NCBI GenBank assembly: GCA_030549495.1
Contig: JAUIRK010000885.1
Location: 1 to 64,000, forward strand
Length of the DNA: 64,000 nucleotides
Reading direction: 5' to 3'
Source of the DNA: Nectonema munidae
Lineage: Eukaryota > Nematomorpha > Nectonematoida > Nectonematidae
Shown: positions 25,621 to 36,759 of the stretch, one piece after another
Position numbering within the stretch: position 1 is the stretch's first letter
Layout: each line of letters opens with the position of its first letter
Notes under the pieces: model-generated
The model's database searches: none
What the model saw: only the letters and a program-made list of their open reading frames with translations
What the model was told of the DNA's origin: nothing
Translations under genes and position numbers: made by a program

Positions 25621-28600
25621 TTACTCTTTCCACCTGATCACCATAAAATTATTGTCAACATCCACTTCATAACCGAACTTTGAGTAAAATGGGACCAAAT
25701 GAGTTTTGCACTCCAACGAAGTTTTATAGCATCCAAGAAGTTTACTGAAGTCTGTTAGAAATTCAAGCATTCTATGAAAAGTATGTTAGATTTAGTGCAA
25801 TATTTTAAAATAAGCATGTGTCTTACATTTTGGCTAGGCCTCTTCCTCTATAGTCTTCATGGATTACGATGTCTTCCACCCGTCCACGCTTAACAAAATA
25901 TGAAACGACTCTTTATGATATCACGCGTTTAAGATTATTAAACAGGTACAAAATTAAAAATATTTTTTTATGTCTATAATCAAAATTTCTTCAAATTTCG
26001 TACGTTTAAAAAAACGATTAAAAATTTTTAAGGTGAAAAACGATTGGCCAATAGCAACAGACTAGTTGTTATTTTAGATGTTTTACGTGTAAATGAGATA
26101 TTTTAGCCACTCTTAGAGTAAGATATTTTTAAATGTTAAATTAGATGTGTTTTTTGTGAATTAACCTGACTGAAGTTTTTTATAATTCAGATAGCTATAG
26201 AGAAATATGGAAATAGAGTTTTAAGTGCTGTCAACTGTGTAAAATCAAAAATTTTAAAGAAGTTAAGCTTAGCTAGGTAGGAAAAATTTGTGTCAAACAT
26301 CTATATTCTATTGCGCAAAATAAGGAAGATGATGAAGTGAATTATTTGTTTTACCCGCGACCAAGATAATCAGACGATATCTAATGCAAAGCAGAAGATT
26401 GTATTTAAAAGCATTACTAAAGGCAGAGCATTTTATTTTTGTAAAGTCGAATCTTGTCGCTAACCGGTTAATATTATTAAACTAATTTTTTAATTATTCA
26501 AAGCATTATTTGTCTGAAAAAGTTACATTTGAAACTCTTTTTTTGATGTGAAACTAAAAAGTCTGTTGGCAACAATGCAACAGACAAGCAGTATAAATAT
26601 AATTCATGAATCTTTTCTACACGAGGATATCAAACGGCTAAGAAAAAATATCCCAATATTTCCAAAAGTGGTAAAGTAAAAGCATTGCCCATATTTGTCA
26701 AGGATCACATTGCATGATAATTAATCGAATACTAACAAAGTTATTAAGAAAGAAAGAAAGTTTATTCACAAATTGAAATATATACAGAGAAATTTTGTTT
26801 AAACACAAGTTTTTTTGTATTATCAATTTACAATGAGATGGGAAAAAAAAGAATTAAAAAAAAATGTATATCAACTTGCAAGGTTATCATAAGGCCTAGG
26901 GGACCGCTGAAATGATGACCTTTTACAAAATTAATGTGTAATATAACATTTATATATAATACGTATGTAAAAACATGAATAATAGGTAGTTAAATGAAGT
27001 ATAGTTTTATGTTTGTTTAGAAAAAGATGTGTTCTAACATTTACACACACACATATATATTTATGTAAATGATAGTTTGTATATATACTGATATTAAAAA
27101 CTTACTCTAAGCATTTTATATAACTTCTAAAACAAATAACAACTCATCTTTTTAAAAATTAGCTGCATTATATAAACACTCATTTATTCAAAAAATAGCT
27201 GATTTAAAAGTAAATGGTTAAGTGCTAAGACAATAATATTAGTAGTTTAAGAATTTTTTCCACTTAGATTTCTTATATTTGAAGGTTGGTTGGGTACTGG
27301 GTTTCGATAACTCAAGGTCTTGGGTTCGACCCTGCATCAAGCCTACTTTCCCATAGTTCGATACAAGCGGCGCAATTATGCCTTCTCGATGAAAACACTC
27401 CATGGTACATTTACCTTTATGGTGGATTTTTTAATGAAAAATTATTGATTAAAAGAATCAAATACTAACCTATTTTATTTATTCAATTTTTGGCCTTTTG
27501 AAGTGTCATTATAATTTTTTAGGCGCGACAAAATTATCATCCGCTCCGGGTGGGACTTATTTTAGGTACGCCATTGATTTATTATTAACAATAAGATAAA
27601 AGTGAACATTTGCTTTTTTAAAAACTTTAAAACACAAATTTTGTGTTGGGCAAATGTCAAATTTTTCCCATTTTTATTAGAGAAAATGAAATAACAAGTA
27701 TGCAATAAATTTTTTTAATCTTTAAATACAAAAAAGCAACCTTATGGTATATATCAATACATATGTGACAAATACCATTACCATTGAGCATGTGTGGATG
27801 AATTTTTTCTCCAGGATTAAAGACCCTGATCCAATTATGACATTATCTTTGACATCCACAAAGACACAAACAAAGTAAGTTAATGGACAATTTTTCATTT
27901 GATTAAAACTTTCTACAAATTTCAAACATAAATATTACACATCTATTTTTAGAGTATTATATATTTAATAGCATACCACGGAATAAGGCAGCACTTATAT
28001 TCCCTGTTATTGTAAGTTGTTGCATTAGTTCTACGTATTCTTAAAAACAGATAGAAATTGAAATACATCGAACAATTTTTTATTAAATAAAAAGGAAAAG
28101 CAAGTCAAGGGATATGTATGAGTCGAAATCGCCATCCAAAAAAATTTAGGGGTCAGATTTTGTTTAGGTATTTTAAATAATGAAAAAAAGTTATTTTTGT
28201 AAGCCCGGGTTCCCTGAAATGGAATTTTGTGAATTTTTTTATAAATCTAATAATTTTTACTTTGCTTTAATCAAAAAATGAATAACTAAATAGAATATAA
28301 TTAAAAGTTTGTTATTGTCATGAATTTATATAAGTTTTGAAAATTCTCAAAAGCTTTATTTTTATTCCAAACTATAAGAAAACAATTAACACTTTTTCCA
28401 CTCAGCTGAGTCCTTATTTTTATTATGAACAAACTGGTTGGTGAAAAAGCTAAGATTCAACCGAAGACAGAGGGATAGTTTTTAAAACATTTTCTAAAAG
28501 AATAATGCTAGAATATTGACTTCCTATTGCTTTAAACTTTTCTTGTTTCAAACTTTTGCTGGAAAAAAATATTTGAGGATTGAGAGGTGGTGCTTTCGCT

Positions 28601-29209
28601 TTTTTAAATTTTACTTTGAATTGTCTTTCTAGCTTTCCTTTCAAAAGCAAAGATTTGCAATCAATAGAGCCATTTTCTTCATCTGATTATGAAGATTCAT
28701 CATTTGAATCAATTTCGTTAAAAAAATGTATTCCTATTAGAGCATATTCAAATATAAATTTTTATCTGGCAGAAAAATTAAATCTTGTAGTAAGCCAATT
28801 AGTTTCGGATTTATAATTATAATTAAAAAAAATTTAACTAAGCACAAAATCCTTTTTAGATTAACGGTATTTATGTAAATTAATTTTTTTAATTCTATTT
28901 TGATAAATTTTTATTATTGGAAACGCAGATTACCCTTTTTCAGAAGGGATCACTCACGGGTTCCGTGTAAGAATCGCCAATTGCCGGGAACGCAAATTAT
29001 CATTTTTTGAGGCGCAATCCGGTTTTCCCGGAAAAAAATCACTAGTGTATATGATTTGAATTACTTAATTTGTAATCGTCGATATGAAGTGGGCGGAGGA
29101 GAACTTCTCTGCCTGCAGAAATAAAGCCATTCACGTACTTGTTGTTGTTTTCATCTTTCGTCATCACGTTTTGAAGTAAAGCGCGATCAAATATGTAATC
29201 CTTTTCCAT
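25621..29209 (-). CDS. GNPNAT1: Glucosamine-6-phosphate N-acetyltransferase, five exons
   Basis: Spliced gene: exons 29209-29065, 28039-27977, 27912-27782, 25888-25827 and 25771-25621 total 552 nt, giving 183 aa (human enzyme 184 aa). All four introns (1025, 64, 1893 and 55 bp) are GT-AG and every joint keeps frame. The enzyme acetylates glucosamine 6-phosphate with acetyl-CoA in the UDP-GlcNAc pathway, which feeds glycosylation and, in arthropods, chitin. Motifs: N-terminal YIFDRALLQNV and REVLLRPLHIDDY; ILEKKFIHTCSM then RGRVEDIVIHEDYRGRGLAK across the exon 3/4 joint, holding the acetyl-CoA loop R127-x-x-G130-x-A132; LGCYKTSLECKTHLVPFYSK and FGY at 166-168. The start is the first ATG in frame with the conserved N-terminus. 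Stop TAA is at 25623-25621. Intron 3 holds a SINE. Confidence 0.93.
25889..27781 (-). other. GNPNAT1 intron 3 (1893 bp)
   Basis: Bounded by donor GTAATGG (27781 downwards) and acceptor TTTTGTTAAG (ending at 25889). Apart from the SINE it holds a CA/TA microsatellite near 27042-27060 and, at 26742-26765, TTAAGAAAGAAAGAAAG with TTTATT, the reverse complement of the tail of the LINE at 43.7 kb, so a LINE 3' scrap may lie here. No other coding segment is seen. Confidence 0.7.
27283..27420 (+). mobile_element. tRNA-derived SINE inside GNPNAT1 intron 3
   Basis: The head contains an A-box-like GGTTGGGTACTGGG and a B box GGGTTCGACCCTG, as in RNA polymerase III promoters of tRNA-derived SINEs. The body GCGGCGCAATTATGCCTTCT and CGATGAAAACACTCC is shared with copies at 31142, 20761 and, in part, 49281. 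It lies antisense to the host gene. Confidence 0.85.
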
Positions 29210-30889
29210 AACATAGATTTGAGCCAGGAAAACCTTAATACAAAAATCAAAGGCGCATGTTGCCTTCTTTCAAATTTATAAAAATAAGAGAGACTAAAGA
29301 CGGAATAACTTTTGTAGCTCCAGGATTTGAAATTGAAAAGCTCGGTTAAATTAAAATTAAGTACATAATTGTAATACTCTCGTTTTGATTTAATTATTTG
29401 AGAATACTATTACATAATATCTTAAACTACTATTAATGATGCTAAAAAACAAAACGCACTTATTTTATGCCTCAATACACAAACCGTTTTCAAGATAATC
29501 TTTGCAGTTAATTGAAATAGAAACATATAATAATACTTCGTTGTTTTAAGTAAATTATCAAATAAACTATGGAATTTACTATAAAAAATGAACTTTTTAT
29601 AATTATAAAATTATATATCTCAATAATATTTCATTTGTAGAGCAAGACTGATCATTAAAATAATACTGCGAAAAGATGAGCTTAGCCAATAAAAGTGGAG
29701 GTGTTAAAAATACTTAAAGCAGTGGCCCTACTTAAAAATCTAAGTAAAGCTTTAAATATTTTTAGCCTCTTGAAAATCGCCTTCCTTTGTCAATAAAGTG
29801 TTAAGTATCATTCTAAAAAGTTTCATTGATTAAAACTCTTCCTTTTCTCATTATTAAGGGCACAGAAGATGGTTCCTAATTTGGCCACACTAAAAGTTGA
29901 AAAACTAGGTATGCAAAATAAGGAAACAAAGTGTAGCTAATCATTATTGCATTATTATTAAAGTATATAATATTATTATTGCTCTATATTGTTGTTATTA
30001 TTATTATACGTGAGTAAGGTTGGTTTTTAACTGTATACTCTTGTAATATTTAAAAAACTATATCTGTACTGGTCAAAATTATTAGGGGAGAGGAGGGGGC
30101 TCGCTTCTTCCCCTTCCCCTATCAGATCCCCCGCCCTCCTTTGATTTAAATGTAACATTTCAGAGCGGAGTTAAGAGCAAGAAATGGGGAGTTAAGTCTT
30201 TTTAAAGGAGTCGGTAAAAAAGTGACGCTTCATTTTTTTTATAAAAAATTGCAAATGGAAAAAGCAAAAATAAATTTCCTAATGGAACTACACTAAGAGA
30301 GATCAAACCAGTGATAGATATTGCAATTTTTAAATTGATCAAATTTTAAGTTAAAAATAAGCTGACATCCAAAAAAAATAGTGAAGATAAATTTGGCTAA
30401 TTTTTATATATTGTGATAAAAACAAAAAGCTGCTGAAGAAGATCTGGACATGGGATCATCCATAAATTTTTTCATATATAAGGATATTTCTAGCAATGGT
30501 TTTCCGACGCCAGTTCTGAAGTTTAAAAACAAAGACTGTGAGATTATTTTTAAAAAGAAGAATATGCGTTTCGTTAAAATTTCAAATTTAGTTTGTCCAG
30601 ATAATCAAAAATTTAGGATCAAAAAGTTTTCTTAATTCATGCCTTATTTTTAGGGCTTTTGTTCAACTATTTCCAGAGCAATTTCATATGAGGCCTAAAC
30701 AACGGATGCATTCCCCCAATGATACAACTCACTGGCAACAAGTCATCTCTTATGACATATTTCTTTTTTTTTAAAATCCAAATCTTTCTTTCCGTGTTCT
30801 AGATGGTTCGTTAAAAGAAAGTTTTTTCTGAAAGAATATCGCCATTAATTCTTATGTTTGGAAGCCATTCTTCTAAAAAGATAATGTGA
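29210..30889. other. Intergenic stretch upstream of GNPNAT1
   Basis: AT-rich; presumably contains the GNPNAT1 promoter and 5' UTR, but no clear TATA or initiator could be chosen. It has ATT/TTA microsatellite around 29950-30010 and a G/C-rich patch at 30085-30140. A 61-codon frame at 30450-30635 has no recognisable similarity and is not called. Confidence 0.4.
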
Positions 30890-31141
30890 TAAAAAAAAGA
30901 AAATGATGAAAATTTTAATGATAAAGTCGATAAGTAAACAAAGTAATGTTTCTTAACTGACACAATAATAATCATGTTATTCTTGAAACAAATCATTAAA
31001 ACTTTTGACATTCTTTTTGGATGATCTTCAAAATATTAAAGTTTCAAGGTTGCATATTGTTGTGCAATATAAATCATAGATGGTTGACATATTCAAAACT
31101 ATAAAATCTCTTAAATCAAAAAATCGTACTAGAATATTTTT

Positions 31142-31290
31142 GGGGCGTGAGTAAGGTTGGTTAGATACTGTGTTTCGATAACACTAGGTCTTGGGTTCGC
31201 TCCCGCATCAAGCCTACTTTCTTCATAGTTCAATACAAGCGGCGTAATTGTGCCTTCTCGATGAAAACACCCCACAGTACCTTTAGCTTT
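31142..31290 (+). mobile_element. tRNA-derived SINE with an empty site in the paralogous copy
   Basis: The head GGTTGGTTAGATACTGTG, B box GGGTTCGCTCCCG and tail TTGTGCCTTCTCGATGAAAA match the SINE at 27283. The duplicate at 51488/51489 joins AGAATATTTTT directly to ACTAG, so the 149-bp difference is exactly this SINE. Confidence 0.9.
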
Positions 31291-31463
31291 ACTAGCTTTA
31301 TACAAACATAGTGAGTATTCCCAAAGAGCATAGTGAATGGAAGAATAAGTTACAGTAAATCTAATTACTGGAGTTTAGAAGAAAAATATGCCTGAATTAT
31401 TTGAATCTACATTTGGTTTGCAATACTGAAAAAGCGGGGCGTCCGGTAAAAGATCCTCTACAG

Positions 31464-31815
31464 CAGTGTTTCCCAAACTGTGTGTCACGACACAGTAGTG
31501 TGTCGCAAAAACTTTCCAAGTGTCGCGAGATTTTTTAGAAATAATAAAAAGATACAGTTATCCCACAATTAGCACATTTGTTCTCGAAAGCAAGCTCATT
31601 TGTCACACTGTATAAAATTTTATTGTTGTTGTTGTTGTTTGTTCGCCCAGTTTCCCTCTGTTGCTACTTTAATCTTAATATTTAATGGATTACAAAGATA
31701 CTGTTAATTATAATACTTCATTTAAACTTTTTTTGAAATATTTGCTTGGTGGTGTGTCGCGGAATTTTTCTATGTAAAGAGTGTGTCGCGGCTCAAAAAG
31801 ATTAGGGAAACACTG
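31464..31815 (+). mobile_element. Non-autonomous hAT element (MITE), 352 bp, 8-bp target duplication
   Basis: Terminal inverted repeats CAGTGTTTCCCAAACT and, reverse-complemented, CAGTGTTTCCCTAATC. Both ends are flanked by CTCTACAG (31456-31463 and 31816-31823), the 8-bp duplication expected of hAT transposition. The subterminal GTGTGTCGCGG blocks resemble a widespread hAT MITE type. The duplicate locus keeps a single CTCTACAG at 51650-51657 with no insert. No transposase is encoded. Confidence 0.95.
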
Positions 31816-31870
31816 CTCTACAGTTTTAGGAGAAATACGATATGATGGTATTCATCAGCATATAATGAGA

Positions 31871-34800
31871 ACCAAAGAAACACAGAAAGTACGTTTTTGG
31901 CAAAAAAAAAAAGTTGAAAAGAAATGCACAAGTAAAGATGGACTACACATAGGAGAATGTGAGATATAATGGCATACCAAGTAAATTTTATAGATGTCAA
32001 TAAGTTCAAATATACCAGATCTACTGTTTTTTCATAATTTCGTTTACATAATTTTCAAAATTATATTTTTAGATTTTTTTTCATAAACTTGCTAAACTTT
32101 TTCATATAGTCCCCAAAAATGGAAGTGAAATATTTTGCAAAAAGTGGGAATAAAAATTCAAATAACTCATTATAAAAAACTCTGGAATTTATAAACCAAT
32201 GATTACATCCACAACTGCAAATGATATTCACAAAACTATTCTGGAAGTTTTGATGATAGAGATTGCATCAAATCACAGGCAACTTTAAATAAAATATAAA
32301 AAAAATTGTTACAGTAATAAATTATAGCAAAAATCATTCAAAGAAATGAATGAAAAACACATGAGATTTTAGACACTAAAGTTTAATGGCCGTCCACAGA
32401 TATTTTGTCCACTTGACAATCAAATTTTAACACTAAATTTGATATTTGGGTTAAATTTGTTTTTTGAAAAGGAGTTTGTTTAAAAATTGAATGCTTTCAA
32501 TATTGCATTTCAAGTAGAAAGTCCTTAGTTTTTGTAAATTCGATTATTTGAAAGCTCAAATTTAAAAACTTAAATTTTTTCTGCTTCAGAATATATAATC
32601 TTTTGGATATGTTTTAAGAAATTATAAGGATTTTTTTGAAATAAAAAAAAGATATATCTTTTAACTCAAAAATATGAACGAGGAATATTGTATGAACCAA
32701 ACGTACAAAAAACTCACAATAAATCCTTTCCTTACATCTTAGCCACAAAAAGCCTCTCACTCCGTTTTCTGCTTGACTTTAGTTGATAAAGAGTCATAAA
32801 ATTCTTTTTAACAAATATTTGTCATAACATCTTACTGTATTCATCGTTCATATTTTTCAATTTTAGTATGGACACAGCCATTCAAACTCAACCCTCTGTT
32901 ATATAAGATATAGCTATTTTAAATTTAAAAAAAATTAATATTTTTTTAAATTTCCTAGAGGGGCTAAGCTCGGATCTCCTTTAGGTTCCTAGATCATGCA
33001 AAAGAGGCACTCATGTATTGAGAGAAAATAGTTAGAAATAAAATGTCTGTAAATTACAAAAAAAAGTATTACTCGATAAACTATTGAAATCGTCCAAAAG
33101 GTAAAGTTAAAAAAATAGTCGCATCCCTCACCCATAAACGCAATCAATATTGCTATTATGACAAATTAGATTAGTGAAGTTATTTAGTTAATAATATTCA
33201 CTAACTTATAATAGTTTTACGTTAGAAATTTGCTAATTTTCCCATGTTAAACAGTAAACCCTACTTTTTTGTCGGCGAAATGTCAACCCAGTCCATATAA
33301 CGCTTTTTAAAAGAACAGCATTACATAAAATCGAATAAAAGAAAGTACGAAGGTGGTACAGCTTTTCAATCACAAAGGTAAAAAAATCCATTTCTAGACT
33401 AAGTATTTAAATGAGAAAATTTCAGTTAAAATAATTATTGTATTGGTACTAAGTTTCGTTTTTTATCATCAATTTAATTGGAAACAACAACTGAGTCAAA
33501 GAGTGAAAGCAAAAATCTTTTTTGATTAAAATAGAATAATAAGAGATCGGTTTATGATCTTGCACATGTCACAAGTATAACTCAGGTTTCTTAGTGAATG
33601 AAAGAAATATTTTTTATGATCTACACCCATAATTATGCGCTTGCCAAAATGGGGCGGGGGCTAAAATTAAATTTCTTAGAGATGGACTAAATTCATGCAA
33701 TCATATGAGTGTTGTTCTCTCGAGTTGCTTTCTTCATGCAAAGAGAAATTAGCAAATTGTCTCCACGAGCAAGGGTCTCATTGAATTGTTCTTGATCTAC
33801 GACTATTTTATGAAAAGAAAAAAATTGATTTAATTGTATCTTTATAAATCCTAGTAGAGGATAAAATTGCCCAAAAGCAATTGTTTAAGGAGTAATCGAT
33901 AGAAAATATTGAGAAATGTGATGATTCTAATTTATTGTAAAAAAACAAAGAAGGTTGCGACTGGTTTTTTTCCGTGACGGCATCCTGATATCCAAAGTAC
34001 TTCACAATCATTGCATATAGAGATCTCTTAAGGGTCTTGTATTCAGTAAGTTACAGCTCTCAAATAATATACACTCGTGCTTACAAAAACTGGCGCTCTT
34101 AGCCAAGAATATAAATTTCCTTACGTTTGAAGCCTTGATTGTTTTACATCTAATGATAAATTTTAATTTTAAATTGTATAAAATAAACAGTTTCTTCTGA
34201 AGGATCAGTTGATAAATATTAAACTCAAATAATTTAAAGAAAAAACACTCTTCATTTTTCTCTGATCTCCTTGTCTCATAAATATTTAGTAATCTTTAAT
34301 GTCACAATACATTTTTTTCTTAAACTAAAGTGCTTAGATATTTTTCTACTAGGTCTCGTGTTACGAATAAAAAAGATTAAGGAATTAACATTGAAAATAA
34401 GAAAAACTCACAATAAAACTTACGTCTAGAAAATTACAAAAGTGATTTTGTGTTGACTTTCGCGCTCATTATCTCTCCTACTAATTAACACTCATAGGTA
34501 TAATTATTATTTATAATTAAAAAAACCAAAGTTGTTAAAATCACACAATTTAGAAGCAATAAAATTCTATAACAAGTGAGATAAGGTGTCGTCGGTAAGG
34601 TCAACCGGGTGGCACACTTCCATTTGAATTTAACATCTAAACTTCCTTGCTCGATGTTTGAAACAAGCGTCACAGAGTGCACTATTTCGATAATTTCCCC
34701 AGCTCTGGTGGCCAAAACCATTTCCAGAAGAATACGTTAAAATAAACAAGTTTTTGGTGAAAGTTTTATCGTAAGGATTTAGTGATCTACCTTGAATGAA

Positions 34801-35220
34801 TAAAGTAACTCAATAACGTAAATAACCACTAAAACAAGATGTATTTTAAAATTAATAGCATGTTATGTGGCAACATTTTTTCTAATAATATAAATAAATG
34901 TGCAGCTTTACGCACATTTTTTCGCATTTTGTAAAATTATCCTAGGTTATCTTCTATAAATCTACTTTTTAATGGGTTAAATTTGTAGAGTTTATTTTGC
35001 ACAATTTCATTATCACGTATCACTTAGGTAATGGAAGAGCTAATTCATTTAAGTTTGAGATTTGTAGCAAACTTTTTGATATATATTATATTTTTTATTT
35101 CTACCAAAAGGGCCAAATTTAAATTCACTACTCCATAACTGTCAATTCCTAGATCAAAGTACTAAATGTATTTTAACTATATGTGTGGGTAGCATTACTA
35201 TGAAGATTATATACAATGCG
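31871..35220. other. AT-rich stretch without an identifiable gene
   Basis: Lies in the part of copy 1 that is missing between blocks A and B of copy 2. Short coding-like stretches exist on the minus strand (34610-34790, with SALCDACFKHRARKF; 33690-33790, with FNETLARGDNLLISL) but they match no family I can name. Nothing else is supported. Confidence 0.4.
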
Positions 35221-36535
35221 TTTCGCTCTATTACGTCGTTGTTGCATTCGAGAATGTTGTTGTTTTTGATTTTTAATAGTCTTCTTTTTCAATTCTTAAT
35301 TTTTTGATTGCTCTCTTCCTTCTATTTTTCGTCTGCTTTACAAGTTTCAATTTTTATATCGCCTTCTTCTTTTTATACTTTGTGTATACAAACAAATTTT
35401 GAACTTTTACGTAAGGTCTGGGCATGATATTCAGAACCAAAATACAGCAACTACAAGAAAATTAGTAACACCTAAATAAGAAGACGTGCAATTGATCTTG
35501 CGTTGAATGGTACCGGGAATACAATCATTGCAAGAATTCTTGGATTATCGAGAACAACCGTTGCAACAATTCTAAAAAAGTTTTATGCTACAGGTCAGGT
35601 AGAGGCATCGAAAAGAGGAGGAAATTACGGTGGAAAATTATTGAATTATCAAAAAGAAGAGATTCGCAAGTGGGTAGATGAAAATTGTTTATTGAAACTT
35701 GCAGAACTAACTAGTTAACCGTGTTAAGAAGAATACAGTTTGACTGTCTCAAATCCTTGCATTGATCGCTGTCTTCGCAACTTTCACTACACAATTAAAA
35801 ACCTCTTGCCAATTTCAGCATGTCGTAACAATGATAAGACGATAACTTAGGTTCAATTATGCTCAAGAATATCGGAAACTTGAACAAAATATAATATTGG
35901 AGTCTTTTTTATTTCTAGATGAGGTTGGTCTCAAAGTATGTTCAAGACCAAAAAGAGGACGTCTGAAGGTGGTGTCCGTGCTACAACATCTGTTCCACAA
36001 ACGCGAACTAGAAATATTTTTGTTCATGAACAGAAATGGAATATTTTATAAAATCCATGACTGTGCTGTCAATGGTCCTTTTTCAGCTTTGTCATGATAT
36101 GCTGAAGGATGTTTGCGTTAAACAAGGCATTAATAATCCTGTACTCGTTTTAATACACGCATTCATCATTGTAAAATTCTTGTTTTTGATGATTTTCATG
36201 TTCTGTATTTACGTCCTTATTGCCCTTTTTTAAACACCATTGATTATTTCAGTAAATGGAAGAACATTCTTGTTAGACATGGGTGCACAAGTGAACAGCA
36301 GCTGAAAAAATAAATAAGCGATGCGTTTAATCAAATTACATCTGATTGTAATAGTTTTTATCAAAATATGCTGCGCTATTTGAATGTCATGTAATCGTGA
36401 AATTATTAAATGTTGAAAATAAAATTTCTTGAACTTATTTGTATTTTTGGGTTTTAATAGTTAAAATAGAAAAACGTGTTTAAATTTGTAGTACAACGAC
36501 GTAGTCGAATGCAACAACGACGTAATAGATCGAAA
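35221..36535 (+). mobile_element. Tc1/mariner-IS630 DNA transposon, 1.3 kb, decayed
   Basis: Terminal inverted repeats of about 32-45 bp: 35221 TTTCGCTCTATTACGTCGTT and the reverse complement of 36535, TTTCGATCTATTACGTCGTT; the next 12 bases GTTGCATTCGA plus one also agree. Length and a single central transposase fit the Tc1/mariner-IS630 superfamily. A flanking TA duplication is not clear at these exact limits, so the ends may be a few bases off. Confidence 0.85.
35490..36270 (+). pseudogene. IS630/Tc1-type transposase, broken
   Basis: An N-terminal helix-turn-helix at 35503-35718 contains IIARILGLSRTTVATILKKF, a paired-like DNA-binding helix set. The catalytic domain starts near 35897 with FLFLDEVGLKV, matching the first Asp motif (DE.G) of DDE_3 transposases. 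The following KRGRLK and REL segments fit the family. Near 36190-36260 a further frame reads RPYCPFLNTIDYFSKWKNIL, equivalent to the conserved PPYSPFLNPIE..FS..K region with the third catalytic residue replaced. Several frame shifts and stops make it non-functional. Confidence 0.8.
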
Positions 36536-36710
36536 AATACTGTTCGCTGATTGCTTTTCTATCCTCGTATTAGTAATCTGCTTTGGTAACATTTCGCGCC
36601 TAAAAATGTTAATATAAATTTTAAATTTTAATTTTAGGCGGCAAAGTGACTCAGTGCAGAGTAATCAATCCATCTAACCAATTCATTTGATATGAATCTT
36701 TGGCTACTGC

Positions 36711-36759
36711 CTCACTGTGAAAGTAAATCGATCTCTCGTCGGTGTACTTTCACAGTGAG
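36711..36759. repeat. Perfect 15-bp hairpin
   Basis: Arms CTCACTGTGAAAGTA (36711-36725) and its exact reverse complement TACTTTCACAGTGAG (36745-36759) enclose a 19-base loop. The surrounding 36650-36780 is less AT-rich than its neighbours. Function unknown; a MITE remnant or a structured RNA are both possible. Confidence 0.7.

Larger units (their letters stand above)
30890..31870. repeat. Segmental duplication block A, copy 1
   Basis: Matches 51236-51690 in direct orientation, starting AAAATGATGAAAATTTTAAT and ending near GATATGATGGTATTCATCA. Copy 1 is longer because it contains a SINE (31142-31290) and a hAT MITE (31464-31815) that copy 2 lacks. Outside the insertions the two align with frequent small indels and substitutions. 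Confidence 0.9.

Noticed and set aside
27283-27360. tRNA gene
   Set aside because: A and B boxes are present but the sequence does not fold into a cloverleaf and is followed by a SINE body; similar copies exist at other loci.
33690-34011. Minus-strand frames with FNETLARGDNLLISL and VKYFGYQDAVTEKN
   Set aside because: Tested as exons of one gene, but no convincing donor and acceptor join them and no family was recognised.
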